Below are positions 1 to 5,546 of a stretch of DNA of 7,298 bases, piece after piece. The notes beneath the pieces are model-generated. The model worked only from the letters and a program-made list of their open reading frames with translations, was not told where the DNA came from and did no database searches. The position numbers and the translations under genes were made by a program. Within the stretch, counting starts at the first letter, position 1, and every line of letters starts with the position of its first letter. Source of the DNA: Myxococcales bacterium (GTDB taxonomy: Bacteria > Myxococcota > Polyangia > Fen-1088); NCBI GenBank assembly GCA_003153875.1, contig PMBY01000356.1, positions 1 through 7,298 on the forward strand, in the 5' to 3' direction.

Positions 1-6
1 TACGCC

Positions 7-978
7 ATGGAAAAGACGCGCAGCCTATCCAATTTGATCCAGTCGGCCCGGGCCTTCCAAGAAAGTCGAGTGCTGCTCACGGCTCTGGAGTTGGACGTGT
101 TCTCGACGGTCGGGGAAAGCGGCGCCACGGCCGCAGATGTCGCCCAGCGCCTGGGCACGGAGCCGCGCGCCACCGAGATGTTGCTGAACGCACTCGTGGC
201 GCTGGGCGCGCTTCTCAAGCGTGGTGCCATCTTTCGCTGCACCGCCGAGTCGAAGGCGCTGGGGCCTGCGCGGCCAGGCCTGTTGCACACGGTTCATCTC
301 TGGAACACGTGGTCCACCCTCACCGAATGCGTGAAGGCGGGCAAGGCGGTCCAGTCGCGCGGACCCGAGGGTTTCCCCGAAGAGCGCACGCGCGACTTCA
401 TTGCCGCCATGCACGCGCGGGCGCAGGACAGCGCCAAAGAAACCGTGCGCCTCTCGGGCATCCACCATGCGAAGCGAATGCTCGACGTTGGCGGCGGATC
501 GGGCGCCTTCTCCATCGCCTTTGCCCAGGCTTGTCCCGAATTGCGCGCGGAAATTCTGGATCTGGGACCGGTGGTTCTTCTGGGCGAGCGCTACATTCGC
601 GAGGCGGGACTGCAGGACCGTGTCCGCGTCCGACCCGGGGACATGCGCACGGCGGAACTTGGCCAAGGATACGACCTGATATTGCTCTCCGCCGTCTGCC
701 ACATGTTCGGCGAGGACGAGAACCGCGCGCTTATCCGGCGCTGCGCCCGGGCCTTGGTACCAGGAGGCCATCTCGTGATCCGCGAATTCATCCTTGAGGA
801 AAATCGCGCCGCGCCCGCGTTTGCAGCGCTTTTTGCCCTCAACATGCTCGTGGGCACCGAGCACGGAAACACCTACACCGAAGGCCAATACCGCAGCTGG
901 ATGGCAGAAGCCGGCCTGGGCAGCATCACTCGCCCTGACCCCGACGGCGATGTTTTGGTTGCAGCCCAACCAGGCTAG
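7..978 (+). CDS. SAM-dependent family-2 O-methyltransferase
   Basis: Predicted S-adenosylmethionine-dependent O-methyltransferase of the plant-COMT/bacterial polyketide type (Dimerisation2 plus Methyltransf_2 architecture), 323 aa, close to the usual length. Residues 1-85 form the helical winged-helix dimerisation domain (SARAFQESRVLLTALELDVF, then TAADVAQRLGTEPRATEMLL). The Rossmann domain starts at about 157 with the SAM-binding motif I LDVGGGSGAF (159-168). The acidic end of strand 2 is ILDLG (183-187), followed by RVRPGDM (207-213) and YDLILLSAVCHMF (222-234). His232 lines up with the general-base His of plant O-methyltransferases. The post-motif LVPGGHLVIREF is at 250-261. The substrate, probably a hydroxylated aromatic or polyketide, cannot be inferred because no biosynthetic partners are visible. 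The start at 7 fits the family, but only six bases precede it, so its RBS and any upstream partner lie outside the window. It is 24 bp from the next gene and probably co-transcribed with it. Confidence 0.9.
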   Translation: MEKTRSLSNLIQSARAFQESRVLLTALELDVFSTVGESGATAADVAQRLGTEPRATEMLLNALVALGALLKRGAIFRCTAESKALGPARPGLLHTVHLWNTWSTLTECVKAGKAVQSRGPEGFPEERTRDFIAAMHARAQDSAKETVRLSGIHHAKRMLDVGGGSGAFSIAFAQACPELRAEILDLGPVVLLGERYIREAGLQDRVRVRPGDMRTAELGQGYDLILLSAVCHMFGEDENRALIRRCARALVPGGHLVIREFILEENRAAPAFAALFALNMLVGTEHGNTYTEGQYRSWMAEAGLGSITRPDPDGDVLVAAQPG

Positions 979-1002
979 AAGGTCAGGGCGCAAGGAGGCA
1001 CC

Positions 1003-1563
1003 ATGGAAGAAACCGAGATCGGAGAAGTCGGCGTCGACAAGCAGGCCGAGGCAGCGCACGAGAAGGCCCGGGAAGAAAGGCACCGGACGCCCTGGTTGCG
1101 CGGTCTGGCGGTCTCGACCGCATGCCTGGCGGTTGTGGCAGCCGTGGCCTCATTGAAATCCGGGCAGTGCGCGAACGAGGCGTTGCTCAAGCAATCTCGG
1201 GCCACTGATCAGTGGGCCTACTATCAGGCCAAAGGAAACAAGGCAGCGACGAAAGTCTCGGAATTGGAGATTCTCACCGAGCTGCACGCGGCCCCAGAAA
1301 AACTCGAGATCATCCGCCATGACATCCAGAAACACGCGCGTGAGCAAGACGAGATTCGCGCCGAGGCTCAACATCTGGAGGCCGAATCGCGCGACGATCT
1401 CGCAAAGCATGAGTGGTTCGCGCTCACCGTGACCTTGCTTCAGGTGTCTATAGGATTGTCCGCAATCGGGGCGTTGCTCGAAAGCCGGAAGATATGGCTG
1501 GCTTCAATGGCCACCGGCGGCGCGGCGACGATCATCTTTGTTGCGCGCTGGATTTTGAGCTGA
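1003..1563 (+). CDS. DUF4337 family membrane protein
   Basis: Small integral membrane protein of 186 aa that I recognise as DUF4337. The family is uncharacterised, so no function is claimed. The order is a charged cytoplasmic-type N-terminus (1-30), transmembrane segment 1 (about 31-51), and the family signature NEALLKQSRATDQWAYYQAK (58-77). A long charged, helix-prone stretch follows (about 82-137, rich in Glu/Lys/Ala, plausibly coiled coil). Two closely spaced transmembrane segments (about 139-159 and 163-184) complete it. The start is fixed by a perfect Shine-Dalgarno AAGGAGG at 992-998, four bases before the ATG. The gene lies 24 bp after the methyltransferase and 26 bp before a lipoprotein gene, all on the same strand, consistent with one transcript. 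Nothing in the sequence links it functionally to methylation. Confidence 0.88.
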   Translation: MEETEIGEVGVDKQAEAAHEKAREERHRTPWLRGLAVSTACLAVVAAVASLKSGQCANEALLKQSRATDQWAYYQAKGNKAATKVSELEILTELHAAPEKLEIIRHDIQKHAREQDEIRAEAQHLEAESRDDLAKHEWFALTVTLLQVSIGLSAIGALLESRKIWLASMATGGAATIIFVARWILS

Positions 1564-1589
1564 TATCGAATTCCTTACGAGGTGCGGCA

Positions 1590-2231
1590 ATGTTGTCCAA
1601 AACACCAACAGGCATTGCTGCCGTTCTTGCTGTTGGCTTGGCGGGACTGGCGTGTAGCAACTCTGGTCTGAAGCCTGGAGGGAACAGCGCAGGCGGCATG
1701 GGAAGCGCTGGCACAGAACCCACCGGGGGTTGGGGTGGTACAATTGGTACTGTCCAGGGCACAGGTCTCGGTCCTCTCAATCCCCTATGCGGCGACGGCA
1801 ACTTGGACCCTGGCGAGGACTGCGATGACGGCATTCCCTTTGCCCAGAAAATGGATCCCAATAGTTTCTTCGATGACGGCTGCAATGCCCTTTGCCAGGT
1901 CGAAGCCGGATGGAAGTGTCCAACCCCGGGCGAGGCGTGCATACGCAGTGGCACTGATGTGACGAATGGTTGTGACGCGGGACCGCCGCCATATTGTGGC
2001 AATGGGATCCTCGAAGCGAATGGCGGCGAACAATGCGACATGGGTGCGCTGAACGGCGTGTGCTTGGATAATCTATCGCTGACGCCACCGGATGCTGGCC
2101 CAGGGAACCGAGACGATGCTGGCTGTCCGTTCGGCTTCTGGAATTACGGAAGCACCCAGGTCTGCGACTGTCCGCCGGGCACCTCCGTCTTTTGCACCGC
2201 TACCTGCATGATTTTCTGGGTTAACCCTTGA
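1590..2231 (+). CDS. Cysteine-rich lipoprotein with Myxococcus disulfide repeat
   Basis: Predicted exported lipoprotein of 213 aa. The frame is open upstream to 1413 inside the DUF4337 gene, but ATG 1590 is chosen because it gives a proper signal peptide (MLSKTPTGIAAVLAVGLAGLAC) preceded by GAGGTG at 1579-1584. The lipid-attachment Cys would be Cys22. Its lipobox GLAC lacks the usual Leu at -3, so lipidation is likely rather than certain. A Gly/Thr-rich linker (about 29-62) follows. Module 1 (67-117) is a clear Myxococcus cysteine-rich repeat (TIGR02232/DUF4215 type): CGDGNLDPGEDCDDG, then DDGCNALCQVEAGWKC. Module 2 (136-210) begins CGNGILEANGGEQCDMG and carries LNGV, a combination repeated in the lipoprotein at 3828. 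DAG spacers occur at 129-131, 168-170 and 176-178. No MYXO-CTERM tail is present, so anchoring would be through the lipid. It shares its SNSGLK leader with the genes at 3007 and 5552. The role is unknown, and a surface or binding function is inference. Confidence 0.85.
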   Translation: MLSKTPTGIAAVLAVGLAGLACSNSGLKPGGNSAGGMGSAGTEPTGGWGGTIGTVQGTGLGPLNPLCGDGNLDPGEDCDDGIPFAQKMDPNSFFDDGCNALCQVEAGWKCPTPGEACIRSGTDVTNGCDAGPPPYCGNGILEANGGEQCDMGALNGVCLDNLSLTPPDAGPGNRDDAGCPFGFWNYGSTQVCDCPPGTSVFCTATCMIFWVNP

Positions 2232-2263
2232 CCGGGTGGAAACGCCTTACTAGGAAGACCGCC

Positions 2264-2500
2264 ATGATTAGAAATCGCATGGGAATCGCTTCTCTCGGCG
2301 TATTGATCGTTCTCTTTGTCGCGTGTGGCAGCGGCGGGGCCATCGACTTTTCGGGCAAGTACCTTTACGCGACCAGTGGCTACCCGGGCAGCTCGGTCTC
2401 TCAGTACACCATCGGCGCGAACGGCACGCTCACTCCCATGGCCCAGCCCACCGTACCATCGGGCAGCGGGCCCAATGCCATCGTCATTGTGAAGAAGTAG
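2264..2500 (+). CDS. Short lipoprotein with one beta-propeller-like blade, possible remnant
   Basis: 78-aa predicted exported protein. ATG 2264 is preferred because AGGAAG lies at 2252-2257, six bases upstream. An in-frame ATG at 2279 is the alternative. Residues 6-21 form a hydrophobic signal segment ending VLFVACGSGG (probable lipid Cys21, atypical Phe at -3). After it, GKYLYATSGYPGSSVSQYTI (31-50) followed by GANGTLTPMA and SGSGPNAIVI matches the first-blade pattern of the lactonase/YncE-like seven-bladed beta-propellers (kYLYvtn...vsvYtiganGtLtP...Gs.P.ai). Those proteins are typically 300 residues or more. Here the frame stops right after one blade, at IVIVKK, and I see no further blades in the next 180 bp in any frame. 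It is therefore most likely a truncated, non-enzymatic remnant, although an intact signal peptide and RBS mean it may still be expressed. It lies 32 bp after the preceding lipoprotein gene. Confidence 0.6.
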   Translation: MIRNRMGIASLGVLIVLFVACGSGGAIDFSGKYLYATSGYPGSSVSQYTIGANGTLTPMAQPTVPSGSGPNAIVIVKK

Positions 2501-2682
2501 TTAGCTGTCATTCGCGACGCTCCTGACCCTGAGATCCGGGCGCGGCAAAGTCCTGGCGCAAAGCAGCGCGGCCGGCATTGGCAGCCCCCTTCGGACGGCC
2601 GCCGGCAAGTGTCACGGGGTGGGCCCATATCTTGAGTTGGCGTTGATGGTTCTATTCCCTACACTAGAAGAAGAGGCCGATC
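2501..2682. other. Intergenic gap between the blade fragment and the small Cys-cluster gene
   Basis: No gene is supported in these 182 bp. The only structure seen is a 7-bp inverted repeat (GCGGCCG 2568-2574 with CGGCCGC 2596-2602, 21-base loop, no T-tract), too weak to call a terminator, and a promoter-like pair near the right end that is listed separately. No continuation of the beta-propeller is visible after the stop at 2500. Confidence 0.5.
2637..2665 (+). promoter_or_regulatory. Candidate sigma-70-type promoter for the small Cys-cluster gene
   Basis: TTGGCG (2637-2642) and TACACT (2660-2665) are separated by 17 bp, and each matches four of six bases of the housekeeping consensus. Transcription would start near 2672, almost at the Shine-Dalgarno sequence, giving an unusually short leader. 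This is pattern matching only, in a genome where promoter consensus is loosely kept. Confidence 0.3.
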
Positions 2683-2898
2683 ATGCTCGAGCAGTATCTC
2701 ATCGAGAACACAACAAGAGAACAGCGAGAGAAAATGGTCAGGGATTCGCTCGGATGTGGCGGGGGCGGCTGCGAGAATTGCTCCGCATGTGGAGTCTACG
2801 GAGCGGGAGATCCCTTGGACATGTATCAGCCGTACATAGATGGTCTGAAGGAAATTGAGGATATCAATAGGGAGTTCAAGGCGAGGTATTTCCGGTAG
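2683..2898 (+). CDS. Small protein with a four-cysteine cluster, family of unknown function
   Basis: 71-aa soluble protein with no signal peptide or membrane segment. ATG 2683 is supported by GAAGAGG (2670-2676) six bases upstream. An N-terminal helix (YLIENTTREQREKMVRDSLG, 5-24) leads into a Cys cluster spaced C-x4-C-x2-C-x2-C (Cys25, 30, 33, 36). Next come DPLDMYQPYIDG (43-54) and an acidic helix, KEIEDINREFKARY (56-69). From memory this IENTT.EQRE...SLG / MY..YIDG.KE..EIN..F.ARY pattern matches short uncharacterised proteins common in Firmicutes, some mislabelled as purine-biosynthesis proteins. I could not verify that here. The cysteines could bind zinc or an iron-sulfur cluster (inference). 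Codon use differs from the methyltransferase (AGA, three AGG, ATA, several A/T-ending codons), consistent with horizontal transfer. It is unlike its neighbours, being neither exported nor Gly-rich, and probably stands alone. Confidence 0.75.
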   Translation: MLEQYLIENTTREQREKMVRDSLGCGGGGCENCSACGVYGAGDPLDMYQPYIDGLKEIEDINREFKARYFR

Positions 2899-3006
2899 GA
2901 CGAGCGCTACCACTGCCGCGCAGACGCCGATTTCCGGGGCAACAGCGATGTCTGTGCCTCAGGCCAATCCCGTGTACCCGAAAAGTGGTACCATGGCTTC
3001 TGGGTC
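2899..3006. other. Intergenic gap with open frame reading like a degraded Cys-module
   Basis: All 36 codons between the stop at 2898 and ATG 3007 are open in the frame of the following gene. They include CRADADFRGNSDVC (2914-2955), which resembles the CRxDADCG...C modules of these lipoproteins. No start codon is apparent, so this is described as non-coding sequence, possibly a leftover of an older cassette. Confidence 0.3.
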
Positions 3007-3777
3007 ATGAAGGAACACGAGGTCCGGCGACGCATCGAGAGCTTCATGAAGATGCCCAGGGCTGCAGCCGTTCTTGTAGCCAGCCTGGTGGGACTGGCAT
3101 GTAGCAACTCCGGCCTGAAAAGCAGAGCTGGTGATGCGGGAGCCGCAATCGGAGGCCAGGCAGGCAAGACCATCAGCGGCGGAACCACCGGAGGTGCTGG
3201 TGGCACGATTGGCCCAGGTGGAGCTGTCGGTGGCAGCGAGAGTCGTGCTGGTGGCACGATTGGTCCAGGTGGAACTGGTGGTGCCAGCGGGAGTGGTATT
3301 GGTGGCACGATTGGTCCAGGTGGAACTGGTGGTGCCAGCATGGGCGGCACTGGTGGTACTGGTGGCCAAGGGGGCACTGCCGGCTCTCCTCCTAGCCACG
3401 GTGGTATGTGTGCGCTGTACCCTATGTGCAACCCAGGTGACGATCAGGTGGCCATGGGAATTGGACGAGACATCATCCTTCCCCCCGGAGACTGCCCAGC
3501 GGAGCGCGAGTGCTATTCTTTGAACGCGGGCTGTGGTCCCATACTGTGCGTCTTGCCTGAGGGTGTACACTGCAACGATCCTCTGTCGTGCAAGCCCGGC
3601 GATACGCAGATACCACAATGGGACCAAGAGTGCAAATGGTATCCAAGTCCCTGTTACATCAAATACTCCTGTTCGCAGGGATCGATGATTGTATGCAGAT
3701 ATAGGGCAGATGCCAGTGTCGATGCAGGTGCTTCAGACTCAGAGCTAGATGCGGGTGTGGACGAAAGAGAGCATTAG
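3007..3777 (+). CDS. Cysteine-rich lipoprotein with Gly-rich repeat linker and two CxPGD modules
   Basis: Predicted exported lipoprotein, 256 aa from ATG 3007. A second start at ATG 3046 (MKMPRAAAVLVASLVGLAC) gives a more typical signal peptide and aligns with the start of the gene at 5552. Neither has a strong Shine-Dalgarno. The longer form is listed because the same extension is open in the paralogue at 3828. The probable lipid Cys is Cys32, followed by SNSGLKS. Residues 40-130 are a Gly/Thr/Ala linker with three 17-residue repeats (65-115). The head holds two copies of one module: CNPGDDQV...CP...CYSL...CGPILC (141-181) and CKPGDTQI...C...CY...CSQGSMIVC (195-230). This C-x-P-G-D...CY...C(G)..I.C pattern is, as I recall, common in unannotated Polyangia lipoproteins. 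The tail has two DAG motifs (239-241, 248-250). The next gene is a tandem paralogue. The ligand is unknown. Confidence 0.82.
   Translation: MKEHEVRRRIESFMKMPRAAAVLVASLVGLACSNSGLKSRAGDAGAAIGGQAGKTISGGTTGGAGGTIGPGGAVGGSESRAGGTIGPGGTGGASGSGIGGTIGPGGTGGASMGGTGGTGGQGGTAGSPPSHGGMCALYPMCNPGDDQVAMGIGRDIILPPGDCPAERECYSLNAGCGPILCVLPEGVHCNDPLSCKPGDTQIPQWDQECKWYPSPCYIKYSCSQGSMIVCRYRADASVDAGASDSELDAGVDEREH
3199..3351 (+). repeat. Three tandem 51-bp repeats coding the Gly-rich linker
   Basis: Units at 3199-3249, 3250-3300 and 3301-3351 have a period of exactly 51 bp (17 codons). They encode GGTIGPGGAVGGSESRA, GGTIGPGGTGGASGSGI and GGTIGPGGTGGASMGGT. The first 39 bases of units 2 and 3 are identical, and unit 1 differs at a few positions. 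The array is in frame, so changes in copy number would alter linker length without shifting the frame. The paralogue at 3828 lacks it. Confidence 0.92.
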
Positions 3778-3827
3778 TACAGCACCGCCTAGAGTGTCAG
3801 CACACCTCCTACGATGTTAACTCGGTC

Positions 3828-4592
3828 ATGAAGGAACAGGACGTCCGGCAGCGCATGGAAAGCTTCGTGAAGATGCCTAGGGCGGCAGCCATCATCGTAG
3901 CTGCCCTGGTGGAGCTGGCCTGTAGCAAATCCCGCGTGGAGGGCAATGCCGGCGACGCAGCCCTAGTCGAGGACGGCCCTGCAGCCACTAGTCAAGGTGG
4001 CACGGGAGGTTCATGCGTCTATCTTGAGTACCCGCCTTGCAACCCAAACGACCAGCGAGTCACCTCGGGTCCGGAGTCAGACTACTCCGGGGACTGCCCA
4101 CCGGAGCGTGAATGCTATTCCCTTCCTGGCTTCGATGGCTTCGGCCACAAGTGTGGTTCCGCACTGTGCGTGGTGCCTGAGGGCGTGCACTGCAACGATC
4201 CCCTGTCGTGCAATCCTGGCGATACGCCGGCAATTTCGACCGATGAGGACTGTGCATTTGCAAGTCTCTGTTACAGAAAGGTGCTGTGTGCCCAGTCCCT
4301 CTTGTGCATCGTAGCGACGAGCGCATGTGCGGCTTTGCAGAGTGGCACATGGACAGATGGAGGTGTTCTTGAGTATCCGGACGCATCTGCTGATGGCAAC
4401 CATGCAGGACGGGCACCCTGCTGTGGAGATGGCATTGTGGACCCGCAATCTGGTGAGATGTGTGACTTGGGACCCCTGAACGGCGTGGCAGTGGATGTCA
4501 ACGGGAATCCAACGGACGGTGGCTATGGTGTAGTGCTCTGTGATTTCCGGTGTCAGATTCCTTTTTGTTGTCCGCCTATCGATGCCGGATGA
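3828..4592 (+). CDS. Cysteine-rich lipoprotein, tandem paralogue with added C-terminal module
   Basis: Predicted exported lipoprotein, 254 aa from ATG 3828. The position equivalent to the paralogue's internal Met is here GTG at 3867, so the true product may start there. Leader residues 15-32 (KMPRAAAIIVAALVELAC) closely match the gene at 3007, but the sequence after Cys32 has drifted (SKSRVE instead of SNSGLK), and the Gly linker has shrunk to a short SQGGTGG. The two modules are kept: CNPNDQRV...CPPERECYSL...CGSALC (71-114) and CNPGDTPA...CY...CAQSLLC (128-160). Between them, LCVVPEGVHCNDPLSCNPGD is nearly identical to the neighbour. A third module, absent from the neighbour, follows: CGDGIVDPQSGEMCDLGPLN (199-218), then CDFRCQIPFCC. 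It resembles the second module of the lipoprotein at 1590. The gene ends in a DAG motif, 21 bp from the stop of the opposing gene. The function is unknown. Confidence 0.82.
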   Translation: MKEQDVRQRMESFVKMPRAAAIIVAALVELACSKSRVEGNAGDAALVEDGPAATSQGGTGGSCVYLEYPPCNPNDQRVTSGPESDYSGDCPPERECYSLPGFDGFGHKCGSALCVVPEGVHCNDPLSCNPGDTPAISTDEDCAFASLCYRKVLCAQSLLCIVATSACAALQSGTWTDGGVLEYPDASADGNHAGRAPCCGDGIVDPQSGEMCDLGPLNGVAVDVNGNPTDGGYGVVLCDFRCQIPFCCPPIDAG

Positions 4593-4630
4593 CAGGCAAA
4601 GGGCCATCAATGACTACTCGACCGGCATCG
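4580..4630. terminator. Inverted repeat at a convergent gene junction, possible bidirectional terminator
   Basis: CGATGCCGG (4580-4588) is the exact reverse complement of CCGGCATCG (4622-4630), with a 33-base spacer holding both stop codons. A 9-bp GC-rich stem between converging genes suits a shared terminator, but the loop is long and neither side has a T-tract. It could also be chance, since GATGCCGG encodes the frequent DAG motif. Confidence 0.3.
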
Positions 4631-5303
4631 TCACGACGATGGGCGCAATCGCGGGGTACTCGAATGGTACAGATACGCAAGACGAGTTTGTCGTGCTGGG
4701 TGCTTGGTAGCATCCATCGGGGGAACTGGGATCTGGATTGGGAAAGCCACACACGTTGATAGTGTATTGCCCAACCGTGCAGGTTGTGAGGTCACACGTC
4801 GTTGCGGATGCGCCGCAAGTACTCGATGTCACGTAGGTGCCATCCCAGCTCTGCGTCACTCCCTGGTCAGTGAGCTCGGTAGGCCCTAGACAATAGATGG
4901 GAGGACATTCCTCGAATGTGCACGTACCGCAAGACACTCGGCAATAACCCCCAAGCTCAAGAGAACCAACTGAATTACGGAGATCAAACCACCCGGAACA
5001 GCCCCCCGCAGGTTGTCCCAAGCACCAATGCGTTACACTATTCGGTGCCGGCATCACCTGGAATGTCACTGGCGCGCCAGAACAGCCCCCGGTCGTAGAC
5101 ACGCCTCCGCCGCCGGTGCCCGCAGTGCCACCAGAAGATCCTCCCCCATTGGCAACGATGGACCCGCCCGCAGCCGCGCTGCCACCTGTCACCACTGGGC
5201 CATCCGGTCGTGCGCTGCCTGAACCGCCACACCCAGCAAGTGCGGCGAGGAAGAAAGCGGTGAGAACGCAACAAGCGGTCCTGGCTGATATTGAACGAGT
5301 CAT
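4614..5303 (-). CDS. Secreted Cys-rich lipoprotein with WDGTY..STCG domain
   Basis: Predicted outer-membrane or surface lipoprotein, 229 aa. The frame is open back to 5453, but ATG 5303 is chosen because it begins a classic signal peptide (MTRSISARTACCVLTAFFLA) and has GGAGG five bases upstream (complement of 5309-5313). The lipobox LAGC is canonical (Cys25), unlike the LxLAC of the plus-strand family. A Gly/Ser linker (26-73) leads to a Cys-rich region. Its landmarks are CSGAPVTFQVMP (74-85), WCLGQPAGGCSGWFDLRNS (93-111), GYCRVSCGTC (119-128), ECPPIYC (132-138), QGVTQSWDGTYVTSSTCG (147-164) and GQYTINVCG (178-186). The WDGtY..STCG...C...GkY...C arrangement is one I recall from many unannotated Polyangia proteins. 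No enzyme motif is seen. It converges with the gene at 3828 and diverges from the gene at 5552. Its own head differs from theirs, so it joined this locus independently. Confidence 0.85.
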   Translation of the reverse strand: MTRSISARTACCVLTAFFLAALAGCGGSGSARPDGPVVTGGSAAAGGSIVANGGGSSGGTAGTGGGGVSTTGGCSGAPVTFQVMPAPNSVTHWCLGQPAGGCSGWFDLRNSVGSLELGGYCRVSCGTCTFEECPPIYCLGPTELTDQGVTQSWDGTYVTSSTCGASATTCDLTTCTVGQYTINVCGFPNPDPSSPDGCYQAPSTTNSSCVSVPFEYPAIAPIVVTMPVE

Positions 5304-5308
5304 GACTG

Positions 5309-5313
5309 CCTCC
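5309..5313 (-). promoter_or_regulatory. Shine-Dalgarno GGAGG that sets the start of the minus-strand lipoprotein
   Basis: The plus strand reads CCTCC, giving GGAGG on the minus strand with a five-base spacer to the ATG at 5303. This perfect site, together with the signal peptide, rules out the 50-residue longer reading. It overlaps one copy of a CCAGATCGCG direct repeat (5312-5321). Confidence 0.75.
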
Positions 5314-5541
5314 AGATCGCGTGAGCAGGCTATCAGCAAGTTCGAGGCCAAGGGCGAGTCTCTCCCCTGACCGGGGAACAAGCCAGATCGCGGATGGGTA
5401 GCCTCAGAATTCTGATAGTTGACGGACTCCACGGCCACGGGCTCACCTGCCATGTGGGCTCTTCTCCACGTGGTTGCGAGGAAATTGGTCCAACATCAGC
5501 GGTGCTAGACTCGGCACGCCGATTGCTGCCGTGGATCAAGT

Positions 5542-5546
5542 GGAGG
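5542..5546 (+). promoter_or_regulatory. Shine-Dalgarno GGAGG that sets the start at 5552
   Basis: GGAGG with a five-base spacer (ACTTC) precedes ATG 5552. The same stretch aligns with GAGAGCTTC before ATG 3046 and GAAAGCTTC before GTG 3867 in the related genes. The ancestral start of the family is therefore probably here, with the site decayed in the two paralogues. Confidence 0.7.

Noticed and set aside
25..1083. Long minus-strand open frame (352 codons) across the methyltransferase gene
   Set aside because: It is antisense to a clearly recognised enzyme, its translation is Arg/Gly/His-rich with no recognisable domain, and such frames are expected opposite G+C-rich coding sequence.
1590..2231. 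TraA-like kin-recognition receptor
   Set aside because: Cys-rich repeats are shared with TraA, but the protein is far too short, and it lacks a PA14-like domain, a MYXO-CTERM tail and a TraB partner.
2568..2602. Inverted repeat GCGGCCG/CGGCCGC as a terminator after the blade fragment
   Set aside because: The 21-base loop, lack of a T-tract and common G+C-rich composition make a chance origin likely.
3199..3351. CRISPR-like array
   Set aside because: The repeats are contiguous 51-bp coding units with no unique spacers and lie in frame inside a Gly-rich linker.
3131..3523. Plus-strand alternative frame rich in VARLVQVELVV repeats
   Set aside because: It is another reading frame of the same tandem repeat, with no signal, domain or RBS.
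2907..3627. Minus-strand frames encoding Pro-rich (PPVPPGPIVPP) and Thr/Ser-rich repeats
   Set aside because: They are the mirror image of the 51-bp Gly-linker repeat of the plus-strand lipoprotein, which has a signal peptide and Cys modules. The antisense products have neither.
5419..5424. TTGACG as a -35 box for the 5552 gene
   Set aside because: There is no TATAAT-like element 16-18 bp downstream.
5304..5453. Longer N-terminus for the minus-strand lipoprotein
   Set aside because: The extra 50 residues would bury the signal peptide, while GGAGG sits at ideal distance from ATG 5303.
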